DNA of 54,691 nucleotides from a bacterium (GCA_030018315.1 JASEGA010000014.1:1-54691), one strand, 5' to 3'. Positions 16,254 to 25,992 are shown, counted from the stretch's first letter. Notes: generated by a model from the letters alone, not told the origin. Numbers and translations are program-made.

Positions 16254-17396
16254 ATGCTAAATGGTTATGATATAGCAGTTATTGGAGCAGGACCAGCTGG
16301 GTCGATGGCTGCTATTACTGCAGCTAAGGAAGGATGTAAAGTTGTCTTAATTGAGGAACATCCAGATATTGGAATCCCATTTGCTTGTGGTGAGGCAATT
16401 TCAAAAGATTGGTTATTAAAATTTGTTACTCCTAAATCGTCGTGGCTCGCATCTGAGATCAACGGAGTCGTTTTCTATTCACCAAGCTACAGAAGCTTCA
16501 GGGTTACTTATCCAGATGTAGGATATATACTTGAACGCAAGCTGTTCGACCGTGACCTTACTGCTATTGCTGCGGATGCAGGATGTGACGTAAAAGTTAA
16601 TACAAAAGCGATTAGTTTAATAAGTAACGGGATAAAAACTTCTAAAGGTGATATTTTAACAAAAATAATTGTGGGTGCTGATGGTAAAAGGTCAATGATA
16701 GCAAGGTGGGCAGGAATAAATTCAAGATTAGAGCTAAAAGATTTTTGGATAGCTCATGAATACCTGTTAGGTGGTATCAATGTAGACCAAGAATTAGTTG
16801 AAATTATAGTAGGTAAAGAAATAGCTCCCGGAGGCTATGGCTGGGTTTTCCCAAAAGGTAAAGGATTAGCCAATGTAGGATTAGAAGTTGCTCCTATACT
16901 CACAAAGAAGTCGCCCAAACTTTTCCTTAATAAATTTATAGAATGGAGATTCAAAAAATATAGTATTTTAGGAGAATATAGAAGTATAATCCCGTGTAAA
17001 TATTTGAGTAAGCTCGTTAAAGGTAGAGTTTGTATAGTTGGAGATGCAGCCAGATTCGTTGACCCTATTTCTGGTGGAGGAATTGGAAACGCCCTACTCT
17101 CTGGAAAACTTGCAGGTAAAAATTGTGCTATTGCAATTAAAAATGACGACATCACAAAACTCAAGCAATATGAAAGAGAATGGGAAACTGTTGAGGGCAG
17201 TAATTTTAAATTCAAGCTCCGCGTGCGAAATATACTCATGAAACTTAATGACTCAGACCTTGAACTAATTTTTGACTTTGGAGCCAAAAATTTTGGCGGA
17301 AAGACTATAAACAAGATAAATGATCGAGAAATAATTAGAAATATTGTTACATCCAGTCCAGGGCTATTAAAGTTAGGGCTACATTTACTTAAATGA
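16254..17396 (+). CDS. Geranylgeranyl-reductase-family FAD oxidoreductase
   Basis: 380-residue flavoprotein. The Rossmann motif IAVIGAGPAGSMAA lies at residues 8-21, the GEAIS motif near 45, and the second FAD motif GDAARFVDPISGGGIGNA near 265. The family reduces polyprenyl double bonds, including archaeal lipids, chlorophyll phytyl chains and quinone tails. It directly abuts purM and overlaps the next gene, a UbiA-type prenyltransferase, by 4 nt; that pairing supports a prenyl-lipid role. The actual substrate cannot be read from sequence. Confidence 0.85.
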   Translation: MLNGYDIAVIGAGPAGSMAAITAAKEGCKVVLIEEHPDIGIPFACGEAISKDWLLKFVTPKSSWLASEINGVVFYSPSYRSFRVTYPDVGYILERKLFDRDLTAIAADAGCDVKVNTKAISLISNGIKTSKGDILTKIIVGADGKRSMIARWAGINSRLELKDFWIAHEYLLGGINVDQELVEIIVGKEIAPGGYGWVFPKGKGLANVGLEVAPILTKKSPKLFLNKFIEWRFKKYSILGEYRSIIPCKYLSKLVKGRVCIVGDAARFVDPISGGGIGNALLSGKLAGKNCAIAIKNDDITKLKQYEREWETVEGSNFKFKLRVRNILMKLNDSDLELIFDFGAKNFGGKTINKINDREIIRNIVTSSPGLLKLGLHLLK

Positions 17397-18313
17397 TGCA
17401 TTTTTTTGACTACGTATTCCTACTCAGACCAGCACTTTTTGTCCCTGTATGGACTTTTTTTCTTCTTGGATTTTATAGAGGAACTTCATTTTTTGACGGC
17501 CCAGAGATTCATCAAATTCTAAAGCCATTTACACTTGCTTTTGTTTTATACACTCTTCTAATGGGTGGGGTTTATATCTTAAATCAAATTATAGATATTG
17601 AATCAGATAGAATAAACAAGAAACTTTATCTATTATCAGAAGGGTACATACCAGTTAAACAAGCATGGATATGGATGATGTCGCTTTTTGCAGCTGCTCT
17701 TACTCTTTCAATTCCATTCACTACCCAGTTTAAAATTATTCTACTTTTATCACTGTTAATTGGTATTTTATATTCTGTCCCACCTTTTAAATTCAAAGGC
17801 AGGCCAATACTTGACCTATTATCAAATTCTTTTGGCTACGGAACGCTTGCTTTCTCACTTGGCTGGCTGGTAGGGAATCCATTTTCTAAGGAAACGCTTA
17901 TATTTTCTTTACCCTACTTTTTTGCTGTTGGTGCTGTCTTTCTAAATACTACAATCCCTGATATTGAAGGAGACAGGAAGACAAACGAACTAACTACTGG
18001 AGTATTGTTAGGAGAGAGAAGAATATATTGGCTAAGTACAGTGTTTCTTTTTATATCGCTCGGATTCGCAATTTGTCTGAAAGACTGGCTATGTGTAATT
18101 GCATGCTGCTGCTCAATTCCACTCTTTATATTAGCACTTATAAAACATAATTTAAAAACTTGTTTTATCTCAATAAGGATTGGAGCACCAATTCTTGTAA
18201 TACTTATAGGTATTAAATTCATATGGTTTATACCACTTCTTATAATACTCTTCTTAGCTATAAGAATTTATTATAAATACCGGTTTAATATAATATATCC
18301 TAAAATTGTGTGA
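17393..18313 (+). CDS. UbiA-family prenyltransferase
   Basis: 306-residue integral membrane protein with about eight spans. The two Asp-rich motifs of UbiA enzymes are present: NQIIDIESDR (near residue 64) and DIEGDRKTNELTTGVLLG (near 187). Such enzymes transfer a polyprenyl chain to an aromatic or glyceryl acceptor. Possible products include a quinone precursor or an archaeal-type digeranylgeranylglyceryl lipid. It overlaps the flavoprotein gene upstream and the TPR gene downstream, so it is tightly cotranscribed. Confidence 0.87.
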   Translation: MMHFFDYVFLLRPALFVPVWTFFLLGFYRGTSFFDGPEIHQILKPFTLAFVLYTLLMGGVYILNQIIDIESDRINKKLYLLSEGYIPVKQAWIWMMSLFAAALTLSIPFTTQFKIILLLSLLIGILYSVPPFKFKGRPILDLLSNSFGYGTLAFSLGWLVGNPFSKETLIFSLPYFFAVGAVFLNTTIPDIEGDRKTNELTTGVLLGERRIYWLSTVFLFISLGFAICLKDWLCVIACCCSIPLFILALIKHNLKTCFISIRIGAPILVILIGIKFIWFIPLLIILFLAIRIYYKYRFNIIYPKIV

Positions 18314-19275
18314 TAATCTTAACGCTTTTTATTAATTTGCAGCAAGTTGATTCTCTTCTCTTACGTGGAATACAATACTCTTATGAAGAAAATTATGCAA
18401 AAGCAGAGGAGGAGTTTTTTAAAGTAATAAAACTTAACTCAAAAAATCCGGCTCCTTATTTCTTGCTTTCTTCACTATACGGCTTATATATGGTTGATTT
18501 CTCCACTGATATCCTGGAACAAAAATTTTATGCCTATACCGATACAGCAATCTCATTAGCAGATTATCAAATAAAATCAAATAATTATCCAAGTCTATCT
18601 TGGCTATGGTTAGGTGGTAGCTATGGGATTCGTGGAGTTTACGAGTTTATGAACGGAAATAAAATTTCAGGGATTAGAAATGGTCTAAAAAGCATTAATG
18701 GATTTTCAAAAGCCATTGAGATTGATTCCTCTCTCTTTGATGCATATATTGGAGTGAGTGGATATAATTATTTCAAGTATCGTCTACTTTCATTTGTCCC
18801 TTGGGTAAAAGATTCTCGTTGGGAGCATGAAATTAAAATGGCTTGTGATAAAGGTAAGTATTTTAGGATTGCTGCACTTGCATGTTACTCTTCGCTTCTT
18901 ATTGAAGAGAAAAAGTATAATGAAGCATGTAGAATTGCAGACAGCCTTATATATAAATTCCCTAACTCAAGAACATTTAGGTGGCTAAGAGTAAAGAGTT
19001 ATTGTGGATTGAAGGATTGGGCTAAAGCAAGGGATGAATATGAAAAATTGCTTGAACTAACTGTAAGAATGCAGCCTGAAAATTTTTATAATATTGGATG
19101 CTGTCGAATTGGACTTGCTCACACATACCTTATGCTTGGGGATAATAAAGGATGTCAAACTCAATGTGATGAAATTTTTAAATTACCTGATACCCCAAGA
19201 ATCAAAAAGCTCAAAATAGAAGCACGAAAGATTGTAAAAAACTTGACAAATTTAAATCGTTATAGTATTAAATGA
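18310..19275 (+). CDS. TPR-repeat protein
   Basis: 321 residues, starting with a GTG that overlaps the previous stop (GTGTGA). A weak hydrophobic N-terminus (MIILTLFINL) may be a short signal or anchor. TPR-like helices are seen around residues 14-60 (YSYEENYAKAEEEFFKVIKLN) and 205-290 (ALACYSSLLIEEKKYNEA, DWAKARDEYEKLLEL). Probably a scaffold or partner-binding protein; partner unknown. Translationally coupled to the UbiA gene. Confidence 0.75.
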   Translation: MIILTLFINLQQVDSLLLRGIQYSYEENYAKAEEEFFKVIKLNSKNPAPYFLLSSLYGLYMVDFSTDILEQKFYAYTDTAISLADYQIKSNNYPSLSWLWLGGSYGIRGVYEFMNGNKISGIRNGLKSINGFSKAIEIDSSLFDAYIGVSGYNYFKYRLLSFVPWVKDSRWEHEIKMACDKGKYFRIAALACYSSLLIEEKKYNEACRIADSLIYKFPNSRTFRWLRVKSYCGLKDWAKARDEYEKLLELTVRMQPENFYNIGCCRIGLAHTYLMLGDNKGCQTQCDEIFKLPDTPRIKKLKIEARKIVKNLTNLNRYSIK

Positions 19276-19296
19276 AAGTTAAAAAAGGAGGTACCG

Positions 19297-19500
19297 ATGC
19301 GGTGGTCTATAGTGATTACTTGCGTAGCAGCATTGTCTCTTTTATTGGGGATAATAGTAAAAGTAGTCAATCTCTTTGCCACTCCTCATCCAACTAATTT
19401 ACTCTTTTACTTTCATCCTGATGCATATTTAAGATTTGCAAGTCTATTGCTATTATTTGCTATTTCAATAGCCTGCATTTCAAAATTTAGTAAGGGATAA
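19297..19500 (+). CDS. Small two-span membrane protein
   Basis: 67 residues with two hydrophobic segments (about 3-26 and 44-63). It is preceded by an excellent Shine-Dalgarno site, AAAGGAGG, about five bases before the ATG, which argues that it is a real gene despite its size. It ends the plus-strand operon and its last 21 nt overlap the 3' end of folC on the other strand. No family recognised. Confidence 0.65.
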   Translation: MRWSIVITCVAALSLLLGIIVKVVNLFATPHPTNLLFYFHPDAYLRFASLLLLFAISIACISKFSKG

Positions 19501-20730
19501 TAGCTCACCTACAAGATACATAGAACCTGAGACTAAGATTAAATCGGTAGGGGATGCCTTTTCTTTTGCTAATTTAAGGGCAGTTATTGGATTTTTTGTA
19601 ATGTGAGCTTTAACACCTTCTTTCCTAAAAATTTCGAGAAGTTCATAAGGATCTGATGAGCGTGGCGAATGTATAGGAGTTACAAGTGCATGGTCAACGA
19701 TTGGAGCAAGCACATGGATTATCCCTTCTTTATCCTTATCTTTTAATACACCAAATACAAGAATTAATCGCCTAAAATTAAATAACTCGGTAATAGACCT
19801 TCGTAATACCCATGCTGATGCTACATTATGGGCTCCATCAAATACAACCCATGGATTCTTATCTACAATCTCTAATCTACCAGGAGATTTGACTTCTGAT
19901 AATCCTTCTTTTATAATAGAATTAGAAACATTGCAAACTTGAGCTACACAGATTGCAGTGAGTGCGTTTACTACTTGATGCCTGCCTAAAAGGGGAATGA
20001 AATACTCATCATCTTTTATTCTAAATCTTGAGCCATTCACACTACATTCTATATCCTCACAAAATATGTCTTCACCAACTACCCATAGTTTTATCCCCAT
20101 AGATTTACACATTTCCTTGATTAGTCCCAAAATCTCGGGGTCCTGTGGACTTGACACAACCTTACCGTTTTTTCTCATTATTCCACATTTTTCATTAGCT
20201 ATTGCTCTTAATGTATCACCAAGAATGTCTGTATGGTCAAAACTTATCGGTGTCAAAACTGAGACTTCAGGTTCTAAAACATTTGTAGCATCAAGCCTGC
20301 CACCAAGGCCAACTTCAAAAATTGAGAACTCCGTTTTCTCTCTTACAAAATAGAGAAATGCAAGTGATGTTAGAATTTCAAATGTGGAGCGCTCATCGGT
20401 TATCCAAGGTTTTATTTCTTGGATTAGTTTAACAAAATCGTGCTCAGGAATAGGGTTATCATTTACTTTTATTCTTTCACAGATGTTTACAAGATGCGGA
20501 GAAGTGAAAGCCCCTGTTTTACCAAGTTTTCTAAATATTGAAGATAGAATTTGAACTGTAGATCCTTTGCCTTTAGTGCCTGCTATTAGAAACGGCTTCT
20601 TAATTTGGGAATGCGGTGCTTTAATTTTATCAAGAAATTCTCGAAATGAAGAGAGGTCAAACTTGTAATGCTTACCACGTTCCCAATCTTTAAATTTATA
20701 AATAAATTCTAATGCATTTTTAAAATCCAT
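19480..20730 (-). CDS. folC: Folylpolyglutamate synthase / dihydrofolate synthase
   Basis: ATP-dependent ligase adding glutamate to folates, in the Mur ligase superfamily. 416 residues. P-loop GTKGKGST at about 48-55, GAFTSPHLVNICERI, the Mg-binding/carbamylated-lysine region, and the C-terminal FDGAHN motif. Last gene of the long minus-strand operon, 47 nt after the radical SAM gene, and converging with a plus-strand gene. Confidence 0.94.
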   Translation of the reverse strand: MDFKNALEFIYKFKDWERGKHYKFDLSSFREFLDKIKAPHSQIKKPFLIAGTKGKGSTVQILSSIFRKLGKTGAFTSPHLVNICERIKVNDNPIPEHDFVKLIQEIKPWITDERSTFEILTSLAFLYFVREKTEFSIFEVGLGGRLDATNVLEPEVSVLTPISFDHTDILGDTLRAIANEKCGIMRKNGKVVSSPQDPEILGLIKEMCKSMGIKLWVVGEDIFCEDIECSVNGSRFRIKDDEYFIPLLGRHQVVNALTAICVAQVCNVSNSIIKEGLSEVKSPGRLEIVDKNPWVVFDGAHNVASAWVLRRSITELFNFRRLILVFGVLKDKDKEGIIHVLAPIVDHALVTPIHSPRSSDPYELLEIFRKEGVKAHITKNPITALKLAKEKASPTDLILVSGSMYLVGELLSLTKF

Positions 20731-20777
20731 ATTTCAAAAAATTGTGCTAAGTATGATTTCCACTATTACTTCTGCTT

Positions 20778-21695
20778 CTATTTTAAGCTGTAATATTTTG
20801 TACCGGTGTAATCTTTGCATTTGATTTTTGGTCTTAAATCTATCAGATACTTTATAACCTCATTCTTATGAATTCCTAATAGGGTTGCAATATCAGTCTG
20901 GGTAACGGGTCGGCGTCTGATTAGGTCAAGTATAGCTTTTTTAGTGGCTGTTTTATGTATATTTTGTTTCTTGTACCTAAATTCAGGAATAACTTCACAT
21001 CTATCACCTAAAATCTCTTTTATTTCTTGTAATTTTGAAACTTCTAAAGGCTTAGCAAAATCTTCTGAAGGTGGCCTCACTACAGTATTAAGTTGCACTT
21101 TATCAGGGTTTATACAAGCTATTTTATTTTTAAGTTTAGTTATTTCTGATATATTATCATTTAGACCACGAACAAGCATTATTTCAAGCCATATTTTGCC
21201 CTGAAACTCTTGCCTAAACTTTTCTATTCCATGTATTATTTTCTCAATCTTAAGTCCTGAACTTGGTCGATTCACAACCTCAAAGGTTTTCTGAGTGGCA
21301 GCATCAAGTGATGGTATCACAATGTCTGCAATCTTGATATCCTTACGCACTGAGCTTCTATATAGTAACGTCCCATTTGTGAGTAAGGCAACTGGAATTT
21401 TGGTCATAGACTTAATTTCACTTATGAGGCTGCCAATCGTTAAATTCAACGTAGGTTCACCAGATCCTGAGATGGTTATATAATCAACTTTTTCAGTAAG
21501 GATGCAAAGCTTATTTTTAAGCTCCCTAACAACTTTAGCCCTTTTTATCCATTCATGCCGTTGTGTAGTGAGACAAGTTGTACGCCCAAGTTGGCAGTAT
21601 ACGCAATCAAGTGTACATGTTTTGTATGGAACTATGTCTATCCCTAGCGATAATCCGAGTCTCCTTGAACAGACTGGCCCGTAAATCTGACTCAT
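20778..21695 (-). CDS. Radical SAM protein with C-terminal winged-helix domain
   Basis: 305 residues. The cluster motif CTLDCVYC (C-x3-C-x2-C) lies at about 28-35, after SRRLGLSLGIDIVPYKT, a layout typical of COG0731-like radical SAM enzymes (the group that includes the wyosine synthase relatives). The AdoMet-binding region has ISGSGEPTLN. The last 60 residues form a helix-turn-helix (VTQTDIATLLGIHKNEVIKY). Start codon only 1 nt from the end of truA. Substrate unknown; a tRNA-modification role fits the neighbour but is inference. Confidence 0.82.
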   Translation of the reverse strand: MSQIYGPVCSRRLGLSLGIDIVPYKTCTLDCVYCQLGRTTCLTTQRHEWIKRAKVVRELKNKLCILTEKVDYITISGSGEPTLNLTIGSLISEIKSMTKIPVALLTNGTLLYRSSVRKDIKIADIVIPSLDAATQKTFEVVNRPSSGLKIEKIIHGIEKFRQEFQGKIWLEIMLVRGLNDNISEITKLKNKIACINPDKVQLNTVVRPPSEDFAKPLEVSKLQEIKEILGDRCEVIPEFRYKKQNIHKTATKKAILDLIRRRPVTQTDIATLLGIHKNEVIKYLIDLRPKIKCKDYTGTKYYSLK

Positions 21696-21696
21696 T

Positions 21697-22404
21697 TCAA
21701 TATTTAACTTCCTTTAGATAAAGTCCATGAGGTGGAGCACAAAGCCACTTTTTGCCCTTTAATTCAAGTGCATCTTTAATATCTCTAATTTCGATTTTAT
21801 TTCTCCCAAGTTCTGTAAGCGTTCCTATAATCATCCTAACCATCTTATGCAGAAATCTATTTGCTTCAATTTCAAAAATGACTTCATCTCCATTTTGAAC
21901 AAGCTCAAACTTTTTCACATCACACTCTCCATGGTCTCTAAAAGAGAATAAATCAAATTGATGTAACCCTATGAATAATTGGAGTGCTCCTTTTATCTTC
22001 TCTATATCAAGTGGGAAAGTATACTCCCATATTCTTGCTCGTTGTATTGGTGATTTACCAAGCAATATTTTGTATAGATATACTTTTGAACTTGCCCCTC
22101 TCCTTGCGTTAAATTCTAATGGTACAGGGATTACATTTTTTACATAAATATCTCTTGGTAAATCAAACAATGCATTTTTAATCTTTGTAATTGGTAATGA
22201 ACTCTTGGTTTTAAAATTTGCAACTTGACAAATAGCATGAACTCCAGCATCTGTTCTGGCAGCACCTATAAGTTTGATTTTTTCATGAAGTACATTCTGT
22301 AACAAATTCTCAATCTCACTTCTCACAGTCCGTTTCTTTGGCTGGATTTCCCAGCCAAAGAAATTGGTACCATCGTATTCAAGCTCAATTTTGATGTTTT
22401 GCAT
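21697..22404 (-). CDS. truA: tRNA pseudouridine(38-40) synthase
   Basis: 235 residues. The catalytic motif GAARTDAGVHA carries the nucleophilic Asp near residue 52. N-terminal IELEYDGTNFFGWEIQ and C-terminal FLHKMVRMIIGTL are family signatures. Isomerises U38-40 in the anticodon arm. Its start overlaps the upstream EcfT-like gene by 20 nt. Confidence 0.96.
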   Translation of the reverse strand: MQNIKIELEYDGTNFFGWEIQPKKRTVRSEIENLLQNVLHEKIKLIGAARTDAGVHAICQVANFKTKSSLPITKIKNALFDLPRDIYVKNVIPVPLEFNARRGASSKVYLYKILLGKSPIQRARIWEYTFPLDIEKIKGALQLFIGLHQFDLFSFRDHGECDVKKFELVQNGDEVIFEIEANRFLHKMVRMIIGTLTELGRNKIEIRDIKDALELKGKKWLCAPPHGLYLKEVKY

Positions 22405-22927
22405 TTAACGAGTTTGTAAAATTTTTAGTTCTTTCTATAGCATAGTTCAAAATAGAAACCGGTGATTTGTAGCGAAGGCTACCATCTTTAATTAATTTGA
22501 TAAACTGTAAAGTGATAAGAACAATCTCACCCAATTTTAGCTTTCTTTTTGTAATCCAATCCAAAGATTTAGCAATTTCAATAGCTGAAGTAGAGCTAAT
22601 AAAAATAAGTGAGTATCCTACAGCTAACGAAACTCTAATTCCCAAAATAATTCCATTATATAAGCCTTCGTATGTCATTCCTTTAGTTATTATTCTACCT
22701 GGTGTAAACAATAGCTGTAATCCACAAGTAACAATGATAAGCGGAATAAATACAACTGCTCGCAGGATAAGCTCCCTTTTGTTACGAAGCAAAGTAAACC
22801 CTACAAGGATAGGAATTGCAAGAATAACAAACTCTGCTAACTTTTTAGCTATCACACAACCAATAAGTCCAAGTAGAATAAAAATAAGCTTTATTCTCGG
22901 ATCTAATTGGGTTATTAGCTTATTCAT
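22385..22927 (-). CDS. EcfT/CbiQ-like transmembrane protein, short form
   Basis: 180 residues with about four or five spans. The N-terminus MNKLITQLDPRIKLIFIL is the classic EcfT start (xxLDPRxKL), where EcfT couples ATPases to a vitamin-binding S component. It is clearly shorter than usual (about 250-270) and the C-terminal cytoplasmic helices with Ala-Arg motifs are not evident. No EcfA ATPase or S component lies nearby. It overlaps rpsA by 4 nt and truA by 20 nt. Confidence 0.7.
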   Translation of the reverse strand: MNKLITQLDPRIKLIFILLGLIGCVIAKKLAEFVILAIPILVGFTLLRNKRELILRAVVFIPLIIVTCGLQLLFTPGRIITKGMTYEGLYNGIILGIRVSLAVGYSLIFISSTSAIEIAKSLDWITKRKLKLGEIVLITLQFIKLIKDGSLRYKSPVSILNYAIERTKNFTNSLNAKHQN

Positions 22928-24546
22928 TTGTTTCCTTTTAGATATTCTTTGTATTCTTCCTCTTCTTGGGTTTTGAGTAATTCTTTTTCTGAAAGAATTA
23001 CTCTCCTTCGCTCCTCATCTACTTCCAATACTTTAAGGTTGAGCTCTTCTCCAATTTTATATGTATCTTTTGTCTTTTTAAGTTTCGATTTTGTGAGATG
23101 AGAAAACGGAACAAACCCCTCTACCTTAGCTTTTTTAACATTAAATTTTACTACAACCCCCTTATCTGCAATAATTTCTTTTATCTTCCCCTTTACAGGT
23201 TCATTTATAGACTCTTTAAGAATGATTAGTGGATCCTTTTCCATCTGCTTTAATCCAAGTGCAATGCGCTGGTTTTCTGAATCAACTGCTAAGACCTTAC
23301 ATTTAATCTTTTGTCTCCTTTTTAACACATCACTTGGATGTTCTATGTGTTCTGTCCAATCTAAATCCTTTACATGCAATAACCCCTCAATTCCATCTTT
23401 AAGCTCAATAAAGGCACCAAAATTAGAGAATGATTTTACTGTTCCTGTAACTATGGAACCCTCTGGGTAATTTTCTTTCACTTTTTCCCATGGGTTTGGT
23501 TGAGTCTGTCGTAAACCAAGTGAGATTTTCTCCTGTGCCTTATCAATATTCAGAACCACTACATGCACAGTATCTCCCACTGCAACTATATCAGCTGGGG
23601 AGCGAATTCGCTGAGTCCACGACATTTCTGAGATATGGATAAGCCCCTCAATTCCGGGTTCAAGTTCAACAAATGCGCCATACTCTGTAAGTGAAGTAAT
23701 TTTCCCTTTCACTTTGGAACCTATTGGATACCGTTCTTCAACACCGTCCCATGGATACGGGGTGAGTTGTTTTATTCCGAGAGCTAATCGTTGATTCTCT
23801 CTATCCACATTAATCACTTTAACATCCACTTTATCTCCAACTTGCAAAACTTCAGATGGGTGTGTTATCCTACCCCATGATAAATCGCTAATATGTACAA
23901 GCCCATCAACACCACCGATATCTACAAATACTCCAAAAGCAGTTATATTTTTTACTACTCCTTTTAATACACTGCCCTCTTCTACTTTATTCCAAAATTC
24001 CTCTCTCTTCTTCATCAGCTCTTTTTCTAAAATAATCTTCCTCGACAAGACTATATTACCTTTTGACTTATCAAGTTTAACTACTCTAAACTTTACAGTT
24101 TCACCAACAAATTTATCCATATCTTTTACTTCTTCTATATCTAATTGAGACCCCGGTATAAACCCTTCTACTCCACCGAGATCGGCGATACAGCCTCCTT
24201 TTACTGCTTTTATAATTTTACCTTCAATTGCTATCCCGTTTTTATAACTCTCTTCTATGCGTTCCCATACTCTTAAGGAATCGGCTTTCTTTTTTGACAG
24301 TATTACAAATCCTTCATCTCCTTCAATTCCTTCTACTAAAACCTCAAACTTATCTCCTACTTTGAGCTCAGCTGGATTATCGAATTCTGACAGTGGAATT
24401 AGTCCTTCTGATTTCAGTCCTATGTCTACAATTGCCTCCCTTGCAGATAATCGTACCAGTTCACCCTCCACTATTTCTCCCTCTTTTACTTTCAAGAGTG
24501 TCTTATCAATTAATTGGAATATTTCATCTTTCTCTTTTTTACCCAT
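22924..24546 (-). CDS. rpsA: 30S ribosomal protein S1
   Basis: 540 residues with six S1 (OB-fold) repeats starting near 17, 100, 187, 272, 358 and 444; repeats 3-5 are the most canonical (for example GVFVDIGGVDGLVHISDLSW). S1 recruits mRNA to the small subunit. The ATG has a strong Shine-Dalgarno site (AGGAGG, four bases away). Adjacent to ispH as in many bacteria. Confidence 0.96.
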   Translation of the reverse strand: MGKKEKDEIFQLIDKTLLKVKEGEIVEGELVRLSAREAIVDIGLKSEGLIPLSEFDNPAELKVGDKFEVLVEGIEGDEGFVILSKKKADSLRVWERIEESYKNGIAIEGKIIKAVKGGCIADLGGVEGFIPGSQLDIEEVKDMDKFVGETVKFRVVKLDKSKGNIVLSRKIILEKELMKKREEFWNKVEEGSVLKGVVKNITAFGVFVDIGGVDGLVHISDLSWGRITHPSEVLQVGDKVDVKVINVDRENQRLALGIKQLTPYPWDGVEERYPIGSKVKGKITSLTEYGAFVELEPGIEGLIHISEMSWTQRIRSPADIVAVGDTVHVVVLNIDKAQEKISLGLRQTQPNPWEKVKENYPEGSIVTGTVKSFSNFGAFIELKDGIEGLLHVKDLDWTEHIEHPSDVLKRRQKIKCKVLAVDSENQRIALGLKQMEKDPLIILKESINEPVKGKIKEIIADKGVVVKFNVKKAKVEGFVPFSHLTKSKLKKTKDTYKIGEELNLKVLEVDEERRRVILSEKELLKTQEEEEYKEYLKGNK

Positions 24547-24554
24547 AATACCTC

Positions 24555-25400
24555 CTATATTTGCTTTATAGCTTTTATAACCTCATCTATTATCCAGTCT
24601 GGGGTAGATGCACCAGCTGTTACCCCCACAGTTGACTTATGATTAAACCATATTTTGTTAATTTCTTCTTTTGTCTCTATATGGTAAGTATCACATCCTT
24701 GTGCTCTTGAAAATTCAGCCAGTCTTGTTGTATTAGCTGAATTCTTACCACCTACAACTATCATTATATCCACCTTTTTTGCAAGCTCCAATGTATCTTT
24801 CTGCCGCATAATTACAGCCTCACAGATTGTATTATATACTCGCATCTCTTTAGCTTTTGGTAAAAGTTGCATTACAGTTTCCATAAAACTCTGTAGGTGA
24901 AGAGTTGTCTGGGCAACGATTCCAAGTTTTTCAAATTTTGGCAACTTATCTATTGACTCTAAATAGTTTATGACTTTAGCCCGTCCACCCGTATGTCCAA
25001 CAATCCCTTGCACTTCAGGATGCTCACGTTCACCAATCACAATGACTTCGTATCCTTTATCGCAAAGTGCTTTTGCGTAATCTTGGGCATGTTTAACAAA
25101 TGGACAAGTTGCATCCACTACATCGAATCCAAGTCTTACAGCTGTCCTTATTACTTCTATAGATACCCCATGAGACCTTATAATTAGTTTTCCGGGTGGC
25201 ACATTATCAAATGATTTAATTGGATGTATTCCGTAACTCTCAAGCTGCTTAACTACTTGAGGATTATGAATTATAGGACCGTAAGTATAAACTGGCACTT
25301 TAGCTTCTTTTATAGTTTGGTTAGCTATATCTATAGAACGCCTAACTCCAAAACAAAAACCAGAACTAGGTGCATGTAGCACTTTCATAAAGCTCCTCAA
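24555..25400 (-). CDS. ispH: 4-hydroxy-3-methylbut-2-enyl diphosphate reductase
   Basis: Final enzyme of the MEP isoprenoid pathway, a 4Fe-4S protein. 281 residues. Cluster cysteines are visible in SGFCFGVRR (near 13), DATCPFVKHAQ (near 97) and NTICEA (near 192); SHGVS is present, and the C-terminus has GVTAGASTPDWII. It overlaps plsC upstream by 35 nt and is followed 8 nt later by rpsA. Confidence 0.96.
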   Translation of the reverse strand: MRSFMKVLHAPSSGFCFGVRRSIDIANQTIKEAKVPVYTYGPIIHNPQVVKQLESYGIHPIKSFDNVPPGKLIIRSHGVSIEVIRTAVRLGFDVVDATCPFVKHAQDYAKALCDKGYEVIVIGEREHPEVQGIVGHTGGRAKVINYLESIDKLPKFEKLGIVAQTTLHLQSFMETVMQLLPKAKEMRVYNTICEAVIMRQKDTLELAKKVDIMIVVGGKNSANTTRLAEFSRAQGCDTYHIETKEEINKIWFNHKSTVGVTAGASTPDWIIDEVIKAIKQI

Positions 25401-25992
25401 TTCTATGTTCTACTTCTTGCGTCATAAGTTCACGTGCTTCTTTTCCCTGCTTAATGCCGGATATGGATTCACTTGTAATTGGTAATCCAAACTTAACATA
25501 GGCTCTACTTTTACGAATAAATTGTTTAATAAGCGGTGTATTTGTCCCCTTTACAAGAGTAGGAACTATAGGAACACCGCACTTTAAAGCAAACCACCCA
25601 ACTCCAGGATTAAATCTTAGAAAACTACCTACCTTACTCCTTGTCCCTTCAGGAAAAAACATCACTGCTATTCCTTTATTCAGCAATCCTTGTGTGTAGT
25701 TGAGCACATTTTTACTCGGTCGCTTAGTATTCACTTTATAAGCATTAAATCCTTTAATAAACCAAGCAAAGAATTTATTAGTAGTAAAAAGTTCCTGTTT
25801 AGCAAAAAAATAACACTCACGAAACCAAACAGCTGTCCCAACTAATGGGGGGTCAAAGTTTGATAGATGATTAGGGGCAATGATGACACCACCATCTTTT
25901 GGAATATTTTCACGTCCATCAACTCTAAATCCAAATAAAAAACGCCAGACCCAGTAAATGACTCTTGTCCCTATACGATACCTCAATTTCAT
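25366..25992 (-). CDS. plsC: 1-acyl-sn-glycerol-3-phosphate acyltransferase
   Basis: 208 residues. NHLSNFDPP is the catalytic NHx4D motif (near residue 41) and FPEGTRS the phosphate-binding motif (near 116). Makes phosphatidate from lysophosphatidate at the inner membrane. It overlaps cmk by 4 nt upstream and ispH by 35 nt downstream, part of the conserved cmk-plsC-ispH-rpsA order. Confidence 0.94.
   Translation of the reverse strand: MKLRYRIGTRVIYWVWRFLFGFRVDGRENIPKDGGVIIAPNHLSNFDPPLVGTAVWFRECYFFAKQELFTTNKFFAWFIKGFNAYKVNTKRPSKNVLNYTQGLLNKGIAVMFFPEGTRSKVGSFLRFNPGVGWFALKCGVPIVPTLVKGTNTPLIKQFIRKSRAYVKFGLPITSESISGIKQGKEARELMTQEVEHRIEELYESATCT

Noticed and set aside
16835-17401. 188-codon open frame antisense to the flavoprotein gene
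   Set aside because: It is a shadow of a strongly conserved gene on the other strand and shows no family motifs. The same holds for the antisense frames at 885-1238 and 22497-22976.
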